DNA of 64,000 nt, taken from Chamaelirium japonicum (lineage: Eukaryota; Streptophyta; Magnoliopsida; Liliales; Melanthiaceae). The position numbers were made by a program, and so were the translations under genes. Shown here piece by piece: positions 13,399-22,641 of this stretch. The stretch is taken from assembly GCA_947650365.1 (NCBI GenBank), contig OX393557.1:49935472-49999471 (forward strand). Reading direction: 5' to 3'. Every line of letters begins with the position of its first letter. Position 1 is the stretch's first letter. The notes under the pieces were generated by a model. That model was not told the origin of the DNA and did no database searches. It saw only the letters and a program-made list of their open reading frames with translations.

Positions 13399-13499
13399 GT
13401 GCGCCGCTACGGATTTCGTAAGAACTCCGTAGTTAAGCGTGCTCGGGCGAGTGTAGTACTAGGATGGGTGACCACCCTGGGAAGTCCTCGTGCGGGCAC
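13399..13499 (+). other. 5S rRNA-derived segment in Cassandra A, second LTR
   Basis: Same segment as in the first LTR, with box A, intermediate element and box C recognisable and one or two base differences from the first copy. Confidence 0.92.
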
Positions 13500-15038
13500 G
13501 GGCAAAGCGGACAAAATCTTGTGTGTTTGGGGCGGATGTTACAGGCGTCTTCGGAGTCGAAGGGTTCTTCTTCTCCGAGCTTTCTTCTTCGTGCACGGAG
13601 TCGAAGGGATGATCTTCGTGTGCAAGGGTCTTCACGTTGATGAGGGCTTTCAGTAAGCCGATCCCGACGGCACAGGCTTGACTGTGCCTCGTGAAGCCTT
13701 GGGTCGATGAAGAAGCGTCTCCTCTTCTGCAGAGCTCCCGCGCTTCGTCTTCAGTCTTCGACCTCGGCCCTTGTGGCGTTGGCTTCTTCTCCGAGCATAT
13801 TCGGCGTAATCGGAGTCGAAGGCTTTGTTGAAGATGACGGGTGTAGCGCCGCTTCGTTCTTCTTCCCCGGTCTTTTGAGCTTGATCGGAGTCGAAGGCTT
13901 GTTGGAGACGACGGGGTAGTGCCGCTCCTCTTCTTCTCCGGGCTTTTGGGCTTGATCGGAGTCGAAGGCTTTGTTGAAGGTGACGGGTGTAGCGCCGCTT
14001 CTCTTCTTCTCCGGGCTTTTGGGCTTGATCGGAGTCGAAGGCTTGTTGGAGACGACGGGGTAGTACCGCTCCTCTTCTTCTCCGGGCTTTTGGGCTTGAT
14101 CGGAGTCGAAGGCTTGTTGGAGACGACGGGGTAGTGCCGCTCCGATCTTCTTCTCCGGCCTTTGCTTCTGGCGTCTTCGGAGTCGAAGGGTTCTTCTTCT
14201 CCGAGCTTTCTTCTTCGTGCACGGAGTCGAAGGGATGATCTTCGTGTGCAAGGGTCTTCACGTTGATGAGGGCTTTCAGTAAGCCGATCCCGACGGGACA
14301 GGCTTGACTGTGCCTCGTGAAGCCTTGGGTCGATGAAGAAGCGTCTCCTCTTCTGTAGAGCTCCCGCGCTTCGTCTTCAGTCTTCGACCTCGGCCCTTGT
14401 GGCGTTGGCTTCTTCTCCGAGCATATTCGGCGTAATCGGAGTCGAAGGCTTTGTTGAAGATGACGGGTGTAGCGCTGCTTCGTTCTTCTTCCCCGGGCTT
14501 TTGAGCTTGATTGGAGTCGAAGGCTTGTTGGAGACGATGGGGTAGTGCCGCTCCTCTTCTTCTCCGGGCTTTTGGGCTTGATCGGAGTCGAAGGCTTTGT
14601 TGAAGGTGACGGGTGTAGCGCCGCTTCTCTTCTTCTCCGGGCTTTTGGGCTTGATCGGAGTCGAAGGCTTGTTGGAGACGACGGGGTAGTGCCGCTCCTC
14701 TTCTTCTCCGGGCTTTTGGGCTTGATCGGAGTCGAAGGCTTGTTGGAGACGACGGGGTAGTGCCGCTCCGATCTTCTTCTCCGGCCTTTGCTTCTGGCGT
14801 CTTCGGAGTCGAAGGGTTCTTCTTCTCCGAGCTTTCTTCTTTGTGCATGGAGTCGAAGGGATGATCTTCGTGTGCAAGGGTCTTCACGTTGATGAGGGCT
14901 TTCAGTAAGCCGATCCCGACGGGACAGGCTTGACTGTGCCTCGTGAAGCCTTGGGTCGATGAAGAAGCGTCTCCTCTTCTGCAGAGCTCCCGCGCTTCGT
15001 CTTCAGTTTTCGACCTCTTCTTCATTCCCCCACCCCCT

Positions 15039-15048
15039 CTATTTATAG
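15039..15048 (-). promoter_or_regulatory. TATA box in the gypsy 3' LTR
   Basis: The minus strand reads GCCTATAAATAGAGGGGG. The identical box is at 29664-29673 in the 5' LTR, where it would drive the element leftwards. GGCCGGCCCC repeats lie about 340-450 bases upstream. Confidence 0.7.
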
Positions 15049-15383
15049 GCAAAGGGGAGGGGAGAAAGATATGGGAACTTTTAATTTTAAATCCCTTTTC
15101 TATCTCTCTCATAATTGCCCGGGATTTATTCATCCATTGATGTGGGGAAATTTGTTTTCCTTTTCTGGCGATGCAATTATGGCTGGATTTCGCACACGAA
15201 ATCGATGGCGATCGGGCGCTTCTTCTTGTGCGTCGGATCGAGGGATCGGCGCAGATCCGCGTGTGTGCAGACGTCATACGCAACCTCCCCCCGCGCATGG
15301 CGGTATTTCCTTCCTTTTCTTTCTTTTCTTTCCTTTTCTTTTCTTTCTTTTCTTTTCTTTCCTTTTCTTTTCCTTCCTTGCAG

Positions 15384-15497
15384 GGCCGGCCGGCCCCCCA
15401 TGGGGTTCGGGTCCTAGTAGGGCCGGCCCCATGTGGCTCGGGTCCTAGTAGGGGCCGGCCCCATGGGGTTCGGACCCTAGTAGGGGCCGGCCCCCCT
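15384..15497. repeat. GGGCCGGCCCC cluster upstream of the gypsy TATA box
   Basis: Four GGCCGGCCCC cores are separated by a spacer like ATGGGGTTCGGGTCCTAGTA. A second copy of the cluster is at 30009-30118. It could be a transcription-factor array; this is inference. Confidence 0.75.
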
Positions 15498-15645
15498 TGA
15501 AGCATGGGGTCCGCTCCTCTTTGCTAGGTGTGAGTCGGGTCCGGGTCCGCATCGGTGCGCGCGAGTCGGGTCCGCGTGTCGGGTTTGCATCCACGTCGGC
15601 ACACGTAAGTCGGGTTCGGGTCCGAGCGAAATTCGTGTGTCTACA

Positions 15646-15660
15646 AATGCCCCCTCAAGG
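15646..15660 (-). other. Polypurine tract of the gypsy element
   Basis: The minus strand reads CTTGAGGGGGCATT immediately before the 3' LTR start TGTAGACACACG, the right place for plus-strand priming. Confidence 0.8.
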
Positions 15661-17469
15661 ACGAGTGCGATGGTGAGAGCGTGTAGGGTTTGGACACGTA
15701 GGAATCGTAGAGCACTTGTCCTTGATTCCTTTTGTGGGCGGGGTTAGGAGTCTATTTAAGGACCCCTACCCCTTTTCATCCGCCTTTGTGCTTCTTCGCG
15801 AAGGTTCCGCCGGCTTCTGAAGACCGCTGTCGGAAGAGAGCTGCCTGGGGCTGCACGCGACTTGCTCCATCTTCCCGGTGTCGCCTCTTTCGTCGGCGGC
15901 GATGGTGCGCGATTTGGCGGTCGTTGCGAAGGCGGGCTCGAAGTGACGATGCGGCGAGGATCGAGGCAGGGAGGATGGAGGAGCGCGGCTGAGGTGCGAG
16001 TTGCCTTCGCCGCCCCTCTCTTTCTCTTTCTTCTTTTTTTTTTTTTTTTTTTGGACCACGGGAGCTGCAGCGGCAGTGGCAGGGTCGGCCAGGGCTGCGG
16101 CGGCTGGGCACGAGGCCAGCGGCGTGCGGCGCGCAGAGCTGGGTGCCGGTGCGAGCAGTTGGCTGTGGCTCTTGCTTGTAGAGAAGACCTTTGCTATGGT
16201 TTCGATCATCTTCTTCGTTGCAGACCTCTTTTGCTCCAAAGATTGCACGGACGTCGAAGGTGGCCGCTGTACGGAGTTCGAGTGTGGCACGAAGGCGGTT
16301 AGAGTGCGAGGACGGCCACGGTGCATCTCGGCGGAGGACTATTGCCCCTTCTTCGGTGTGAGAGTGCAATGGCGAGGCCGATTATCGCAGCCGAGGTTGA
16401 TGATGCAGGCGTAACGAGAGAAGGAGACGGAGTTGTCGTGGCCGAAAGCGATGATGACGGCACAGAGAGAGGAGGTGGAGTCGTCGCGGGTCAGGTATGG
16501 CGACTCTAACTCCTCCCTTTTTTTTTCATTGGTCTCGCCTTTTCTTTTTTCTTTTTTCTTTTTTTTTTTCTTCTCTTTCCTTTCTTTTCTTTTTCCTTTT
16601 CTTTTCTTTCCTTTCTCTTCCTTTGGTTCTGGTCTGCGGGGGCAACGGCAGCAGCGGCTCGGTGCTGCGGTGGCGGCGACGGCCCGGGCACAGGTCGGAG
16701 GTCGCGGCACGGGCTGCGGCACGCGCGGAGGGGCCCTGGCGCGGGGCGCGAGCGGGCGGCGCGCGGGCGAGCGGTGGTGGCCGCGGCACGCGCGGAGGGG
16801 CCCTGGCGCGGGGCGGCTGGGGCGTCACGGTGGCGGGCCCGGGCGCGGGTGGTGCGAGGCCAGAGGCCGGGGCGGCGACGGCTTGGTCGGGCGCGGCGGC
16901 CAGCGGAGGTGGCGCGCGGGTGGAGTCGGGCCGGCGTCCCCGAGTCGGGCGGCGAAGGAGAGGGGCTGCAGGCCCCCCCTTTTTCTTTTTTTCTTTCCTT
17001 CCTTTTTTTTTTTTTCCTTTAGTGTCAGGTGCTGATTGGGGAGAAGGGCTCGCCCCCCCGGCTGCTGCTGCTATCTTTTTTTTTTTTTTTTTCGGTCCGC
17101 GAAGGCTGCATGCGGCGCGGCTGTCGGAGCGGGCAGCGGCGGCGACGGCCCACAGCGCGGGCTGCAGTACGCGCGGCGTGGGGGCCGGGAGCGAGTGGCG
17201 CGGAGGCCCGGCGCGGTCGCAGAAGCAACGATGGCGGTCGCCGGTGCGACGCTGAGTCGGGCGGGCCCCGATCGGGTCGGAGGTGGAACGCGGTGGCAAC
17301 GGCGGTGCGACTCCGAGTCAGGCGGGCCCCGATCGTGTTGGAGAAGTGACGCGGTGGTAACGGCGGCGTCTCCGGGTTGGCCGGGCGGTGGCCAGGCTTC
17401 AGGTGGCGCAGGTGGTGTGCGGACACCGTGCGGCGCAGGGGTGCCTCGAGCGACAAGGCGGTGTCAGGC

Positions 17470-18400
17470 TTGGAGGCCGGGGGCGGAAGAGTGCTGCCTG
17501 GGGTTGCACGAGACTTGCTCCGTTTTCCCGGTGTCGCCTCTTTCGTCGACGGCGGCGGCGATGGTGCACGTCGCTTAAAGACGAAGGCTTCCATCGGCTT
17601 GGAGACGAAGGCTTCTTCGATGCTCGGAGACCGTCGGCGGAAGAGTGCTGCCTGGGGTTGCACGAGACTTGCTCCGTCTTCTCGGTGTCGCCTCTTTCGT
17701 CGACGGCGGCGGCGATGGTGCGCGACGCTTGAAGACGAAGGCTTCCGTCGGCTTGGAGACGAAGGCTTCTTCGATGCTTGGAGACTGTCGGCGGAAGAAT
17801 GTTGCCTGGGGTTGCACGCGACTTGCTCCGTCTTCCCGGTGTCGCCTCTTTCGTCTGCAGCGGCGGCGATGGTGCGCGGAGCTTGAAGACAAAGGCTTCC
17901 GTCGGCTTGGAGACGAAGGCTTCTTCGATGCTTGGAGACCGTTGGCGGAAGAGTGCTGCCTGGGGTTGCACGAGACTTGCTCCGTCTTCCCGGTGTCGCC
18001 TCTTTCGTCGACGGCGGCGGCGAAGGTGCGCGGAGCTTGAAGACGAAGGCTTCCGTCGGTTTGGAGACGAAGGCTTCTTCGATGCTTGGAGACCGTTGGC
18101 GGAAGAGTGCTGCCTGGGGTTGCACGACACTTGCTCCGTCTTCCCAGTGTCGCCTCTTTCATCGACGGCGGCGGCGATGGTGCGCGTCGCTTGAAGACGA
18201 AGGCTTCCGTCGGCTTGGAGACGAAGGCTTCTTCGATGCTTGGAGACCGTCGGCGGAAGAGTGCTGCCTGGGGTTGCACGAGACTTGCTCCGTCTTCCCG
18301 GTGTCGCCTCTTTCGTCGGCGGCGGCGGCGATGGTGCGCGGAGCTTGAAGACGAAGGCTTCCGTCGGCTTGGAGACGAAGGCTTCTTCGATGGCTTGGAG
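17470..18400. repeat. 154-bp tandem array, six copies
   Basis: The word GGCGGAAGAGTGCTGCCTGG recurs near 17484, 17636, 17791, 17947, 18101 and 18255, a period of about 154 bp. Units are highly similar. A diverged single copy lies apart at about 15822-15910. Confidence 0.92.
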
Positions 18401-19195
18401 ACGAAAGCTCCTTTGGCGGCTTGAAGACGAAGGATTCTTTGACGGCTCGCGAAGACGAAAGCTTCAGTCTTGGCGGCGAAGCATTCTTCGGCGGCTTGGA
18501 GTCGAAAGATTCTTCAGCGGAGTGTTATCGTCTTCTTGGTGCGGGAGCATAATGACAACGGCACGGCGAAAAGACGAAGCTGAGTGTGGTGGCGATCGCC
18601 TGGTGCGAGGATGAGTCGGAGGCGTTGAAGGCCAGGGAAGGTGGCTCTTTTTTTTTTTTTTTTTTCGGAATTGACTTTACCTCTCGATCGGTCTTGCACT
18701 TTTCATATCCTTGCAAGATTCGTCCCCCTGAGTACCTTCCGAAGGCTGGCTAGATTATTGATGAGGTCAACCGCGGGTTTAGAGTTACTAGCGAGGTTGC
18801 ACCTTTCTGGTAGCAATGTCAGCTTGAAGGACACCGAGATGGGCGTTCTGAAGAGGATGACGAGGCCACGAGCATCAACAAGGAGTAGACTGTTTTGGTT
18901 GTCTTTTGCTTGTCGATCTTGACCTTGATGACAGCTCCAGTGGTTCTTTTGGCTTTGTGGAGGTCACGAAGGCTGCGGTTGTTGTTTATGCGTCCGCCAT
19001 TCTTCGGGTTGCCGCTTTTGACTTCAGTGGCAGTTTCCATCCTTCAGGTGGGCCTGAGCTTTTGCATGAGCCCGGTGGATTTCAAGGCAACGATTCTTTT
19101 TCTGCGGAGCAGATGCGCACCTTCTTTGGAGGGTGGCGAGCTTCATTGCTTACGACGGTCTTCGCTGGAAGACGCTTCCTTGGGCTTAGCTGCGA

Positions 19196-19880
19196 CTGAG
19201 GGGGAGAGACGTCATGCATCGCTTCAGAAGCTGGAGAATGCTCGAGCGACCGAGAAGACTTCTGGAGCAGAGTTTGTGAAGCAGCGGAAAGCTAGTGACG
19301 CGTCGAGAGTTGACTGCTTCCCTACCCCTGGAATTGCAGCGCGTGTAAGCTGTTGGGAGCGAGCCACTTTGGCGCCTTAGGGACTTCGACTTGCCACACT
19401 CGTGCGTCGCTTTAGAAGCTGGAGTTTCATTTGGGGAAAGCTCGAGCGACCGAGAAGATGTCTGGAGCAGAGCTTGCGAAGCAGCGTGCATAGCTGGTGA
19501 CGCGTCGGAAGCTGACGGTTTTTCTACCTCTGGAGTTGCAGCGCGTGTAAGCTGCGGAGGGCGAGCCACTTCGGCGCCTTAAGGACTTCGACTTGCTACT
19601 CGTGCGTCGCTTTAGAAGCTGGAGTTCCATTTGGGGAAAGCTCGAGCAACCGAGAAGACGTTTGGAGTAGAGCTTGCGAAGCAACGTGAAGAGCTGACGA
19701 ATTGCCGGGAGCGGGTGGAGTGATCGAGAAGGCTGCCGGAGCGATCCTTGCGAAGCAGCGTGCATAGCTGGCGACGCGTCGGAAGTTGACGGCTTCTTTA
19801 CCCCTAGAGTTGCGGTGCGTGTAAGCTGCGGAAGGCGAGCTGCTTTGACGCCTCAAGGACTTTGACTTTCTTGTCATCCT
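19196..19880. repeat. Tandem array of about 200-bp units
   Basis: GCGCGTGTAAGCTG-type words recur at about 19339, 19531 and 19816, and GGACTTCGACTTGC-type words at 19381, 19582 and 19856. Three units, the last longer by about 80 bp. Confidence 0.8.
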
Positions 19881-20139
19881 TTAGTTTGCTGACCAGATTG
19901 ATGGTTATGCACTCACTTGCCTCTGGACTGGCCTCCTGGGACGACGTTGGGATGTTTCTTTTTTTTTTTTTTTTTGTCTGGACTGAACCTTTGTAGGTTG
20001 CCTACGTACCCTACTGAGAGGGATCAAGTCGCACGTAGTTCGTTTATTCCCTTTTTTTTTTTTTTTGGGCAAGGGGGGTAACCTTGCGCTAGGCAAAGTA
20101 CCTTTTGAGGGACTTGCCACTGGTAGGCAAAGTCGCCAC

Positions 20140-22480
20140 TGGTTCGCAGCTATCGCCCGCCTTCTTCGCTTCAATATAGTTGGAAGTGAAGATCTTCTTG
20201 ACTGGAGTTTTGATGATTACTGGAGTTTAACTGGAGTCGATGCCCCGGCAATTTGGAAGGATTTGTTCGCCGCTTTTGCAGAGACGAGCTTGAGTCTTTG
20301 TCAAGCGATGTGGTATTGCAGCTGAGGGTAGTGAACCCATGTGTGCCATGCTTTCTTTGCTGCGGCTGGATTTGAACATCGACTCGGTGGAGTTTTGCCC
20401 CCGAGTGTTTTCTGACTTGATTGCGAGTTGCTCAGAGCTGGTGCGCTCGGAAGACTCGGTTGAGCTCGAGATGTGCAACAGACCACGTAACGGTAGTGTC
20501 ATCTCTTGCAAAGTGCTGAAGTTGGCCCCGAAGAATAATAACGCTGGTTCCTTTGCTGGAGGGGAAGGCGATCGTCCTGGTTTGCGAAGCCATTGAGGTA
20601 CGAGCCGCAGGACTGAAGCAACTTGAGCAGGCAACGGAATGCATCGCATCGAGCTTGATTTGAAGTTGATGTGAATTTTCCGTCTTGGTGCTAGCGCTTC
20701 TTTGTCTTTGTGCGCTGTCTGGATGGAGGATGTCACTAGTTTTGCAAGTGGAGAGCTTTTGTCCTTCGCAGCTGCTTTGACTCCCTGAGCTCGTAGAGGT
20801 TTTGCTGGATGAGCTTCTGCAACGGGATCTTTCACTTGGTAAACCTCGGCATCAGCAAGTTGTGCTTTAGCCTTGTTGAACAGCTTGTCGTTGGCAGCGA
20901 TGCTTCTCCCCATGCTTTCGATGTTAATGTCGCTTTCTTCATCGTCTTTCCGGAGCACGTGGTGAACTTCCATCATGCAGCAGGAGATCTTGAAGTTTTG
21001 ACCAGCTTCAATGAAGCAAATAGGAAAGAACTTCTGGAGTGTCACTGGCTCTAGAAAGCTTTGCTGGAGGAGATTTTTCAGATTTGCTGGTGGTACTTTG
21101 GACGTCTTTCTTCCTGGAGCTTTATTCTTTTCCTTGAAGGACTTTCTTCTGAGGAGTTTTCTTGTCGCCCGATCTTTCTCATGGTTAGCTAGGCGTGCTA
21201 TCCTGTAGCTTGATCGTCGTGGCCTTCTCCTTCGAGGCGCCATAGCCCATGTGTTAAGATCTTCCTCGCCAAGGTGAAGAACTGGTGTTGCGACTGAAGG
21301 CTCTTCCTTGATCAGAAGGACTTGCACTTCTAGAGACTGTACCGATTCATCTTCTGATCCCCAGCTGGTTGGCTTGATTTCTTCATTTGGAATCGAAGGA
21401 GGCCTGGAGTAGAGGACATAATAGTCAATTTTGCCCGATGGTTGGCCTAGCAGGTTGACTTCGGGGCTTCTTTGTTCGTCTCTAGCTTTGAGTAGGTGCC
21501 GGGATGTAGCTTCGTTTGGAAGAGGGAGTGCTTGCATGAGAGACGGTTGCCCCCAAGACAGTAAGGATTTGGCCCTAGGCACTGAAGAAGTATGTCGTCG
21601 TCGTCTTCTTGGACTGCCCCCTTTCTTTGAGTCATCAACGGTGGACTACCCCCCTTCTGCGAGGACCGACGAGGCATCTTGTAATTCGTCGTCCGAAGTA
21701 GAAGTGTCACCGTTGTCGGGATCCGTAATGGAGATATGATGGACGGCCGCCATGGGTGGGTGGGTGGGTGTTGAGACGAAGTCCTCGATTGGCATCCCCA
21801 GACGATCGAATGCCGACTTCTTCTTTGATTGTTTGACTGGCCCGAGCCTCTCGAACACGGATGTGCGTTTTCGATTCGACCAGTCTTTACCACCTCTGGT
21901 TTGTTTCCGGAACAAGGCTTGGCATCGAGCCCGTCGTCGTCTTCTCCTGCTGTCTGGATGGCTGAGGTAGGTAGAGAGTGCATCGGAGATTGTCGATCCT
22001 TCAGCTGCTTCATCTACCATCCTCGCCTCGATGTAGTTCGAGGTGAAGGTCTTCTTTGCTGTGGTTCTGATGACCAACGGAGCTTGACTGGAGCCGATGC
22101 CTCGGTGGTTCGGGGGAATTTGTTCTCCGTTTTGAAACAGCCGAGCTTGAGTTCTCGTCATCCCATGTGGAGTTGCTGCTGGTGGGAGTGTGCCCATGGC
22201 GCTTTCCTCGTTGTAGACGGCTCTGAACAGCAACTGGGCAGCATTTTGCCCCCAACTCCCTTCTGGCTTGAATCCGAGTTGCTCGAGGTCTGCTGATTCG
22301 ACGGGTTTGCTTGGGCTCGAAGCTTGCGTCAGACTAGGTAATGGCACCGTCATTTCTTACAGAGTGATGACATTGGCCTGAGATAACGACGGGGCCAGCT
22401 TCCTTGTCGGAGTAGAAGGCGATCGCTCGGATTTACAGAGCCACTGCGGCGCGAGACGCAGGATAGGCGTCGTTTGGATT
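20140..22480 (-). pseudogene. Diverged partial duplicate of the gypsy gag-pro 3' region
   Basis: A minus-strand frame at 20227-21582 contains PEVNLLGQPSGKIDYYVLYS, FKISCCMMEVHHV and KAQLADAEVYQVK. These correspond to PEVGLLGQPSGKFDYYVLYS, IKVSCCMVEVHEA and EAHLADAKFYQAK in the main gag-pro frame at 22642-25209. DNA at 20150-20460 also resembles 22010-22320. It appears to be an internal duplication within the element, and it is broken. I see no retropepsin core in this copy. Confidence 0.7.
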
Positions 22481-22641
22481 GGCAACGGGGTATGTTGCAT
22501 TGCTCTTGGCTCGAAGCTAATGCGCATCCTTTGCCCAGGTTTCGGCGTTCCTTGAACCTTGAGTCTCGCCTCGTCAGAAGGTGGCGCCGGATTCGCGGGA
22601 AGAGGAGTCTTGTCCTTCTTTACTTCTTCAATTTTCTGGAC

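Larger units (their letters stand above)
12790..13543 (+). mobile_element. Cassandra TRIM retrotransposon, copy A, looks whole
   Basis: Two direct LTRs, 12790-13131 and 13212-13543, start TGTGACGACC and end GATGTTACA. The TSD GGCGT is at 12785-12789 and 13544-13548. Between the LTRs are only 80 bases: the primer site TGGTATCAGAGCC and a purine tract AAGGGGGGTGGA. Each LTR contains a 5S rRNA-derived segment, the hallmark of Cassandra. There is no coding capacity, as usual for TRIMs. The LTRs differ by about six substitutions and one 10-bp copy-number change in a GGTGA repeat, so it is the youngest layer here. Confidence 0.97.
12270..15000. repeat. Higher-order tandem repeat in the gypsy 3' LTR (626-bp unit, three copies)
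   Basis: The marker ATGAAGAAGCGTCTCCTCTT occurs 626 bp apart (14333 versus 13707) and 1385 bp apart (13707 versus 12322, or 626 once the 759-bp Cassandra insertion is removed). Each unit is built from sub-repeats of roughly 65-75 bp around CTTGATCGGAGTCGAAGGC. The same three copies are in the other LTR. Confidence 0.92.
11063..15645 (-). repeat. 3' LTR of the gypsy element, carrying a Cassandra insertion
   Basis: About 3.82 kb without the 759-bp Cassandra plus TSD copy. It matches 26439-30270 throughout. From right to left in the reading direction it holds GGGCCGGCCCC repeats (15384-15497), a CTTTT-type tract (15306-15376), a TATA box (15039-15048), three 626-bp repeat units and a GC-rich end. 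Long open frames here are rich in Lys, Arg and Ser, repeat with the DNA, and are not accepted as genes. Confidence 0.95.
15822..20140. repeat. Tandem-repeat-rich non-coding interior of the gypsy element
   Basis: GC-rich DNA with long T and C/T tracts (16028-16052, 16503-16625, 16978-17018, 18647-18665, 19958-19976), a 154-bp array and an approximately 200-bp array. Every long open frame here follows the repeats and has extreme Arg/Ser/Pro or Lys/Glu composition, so I call no gene. Confidence 0.7.

Noticed and set aside
12987-13499. 5S rRNA genes
   Set aside because: The 5S-like segments are diverged at the 5' side and sit inside paired Cassandra LTRs with primer site and TSD, so they are not ribosomal genes.
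17025-18279. Arg/Ser/Pro-rich frames on both strands over the 154-bp array
   Set aside because: 154 is not a multiple of three, so successive units shift frame; the open frames on both strands result from GC-rich repeat sequence and not from coding.
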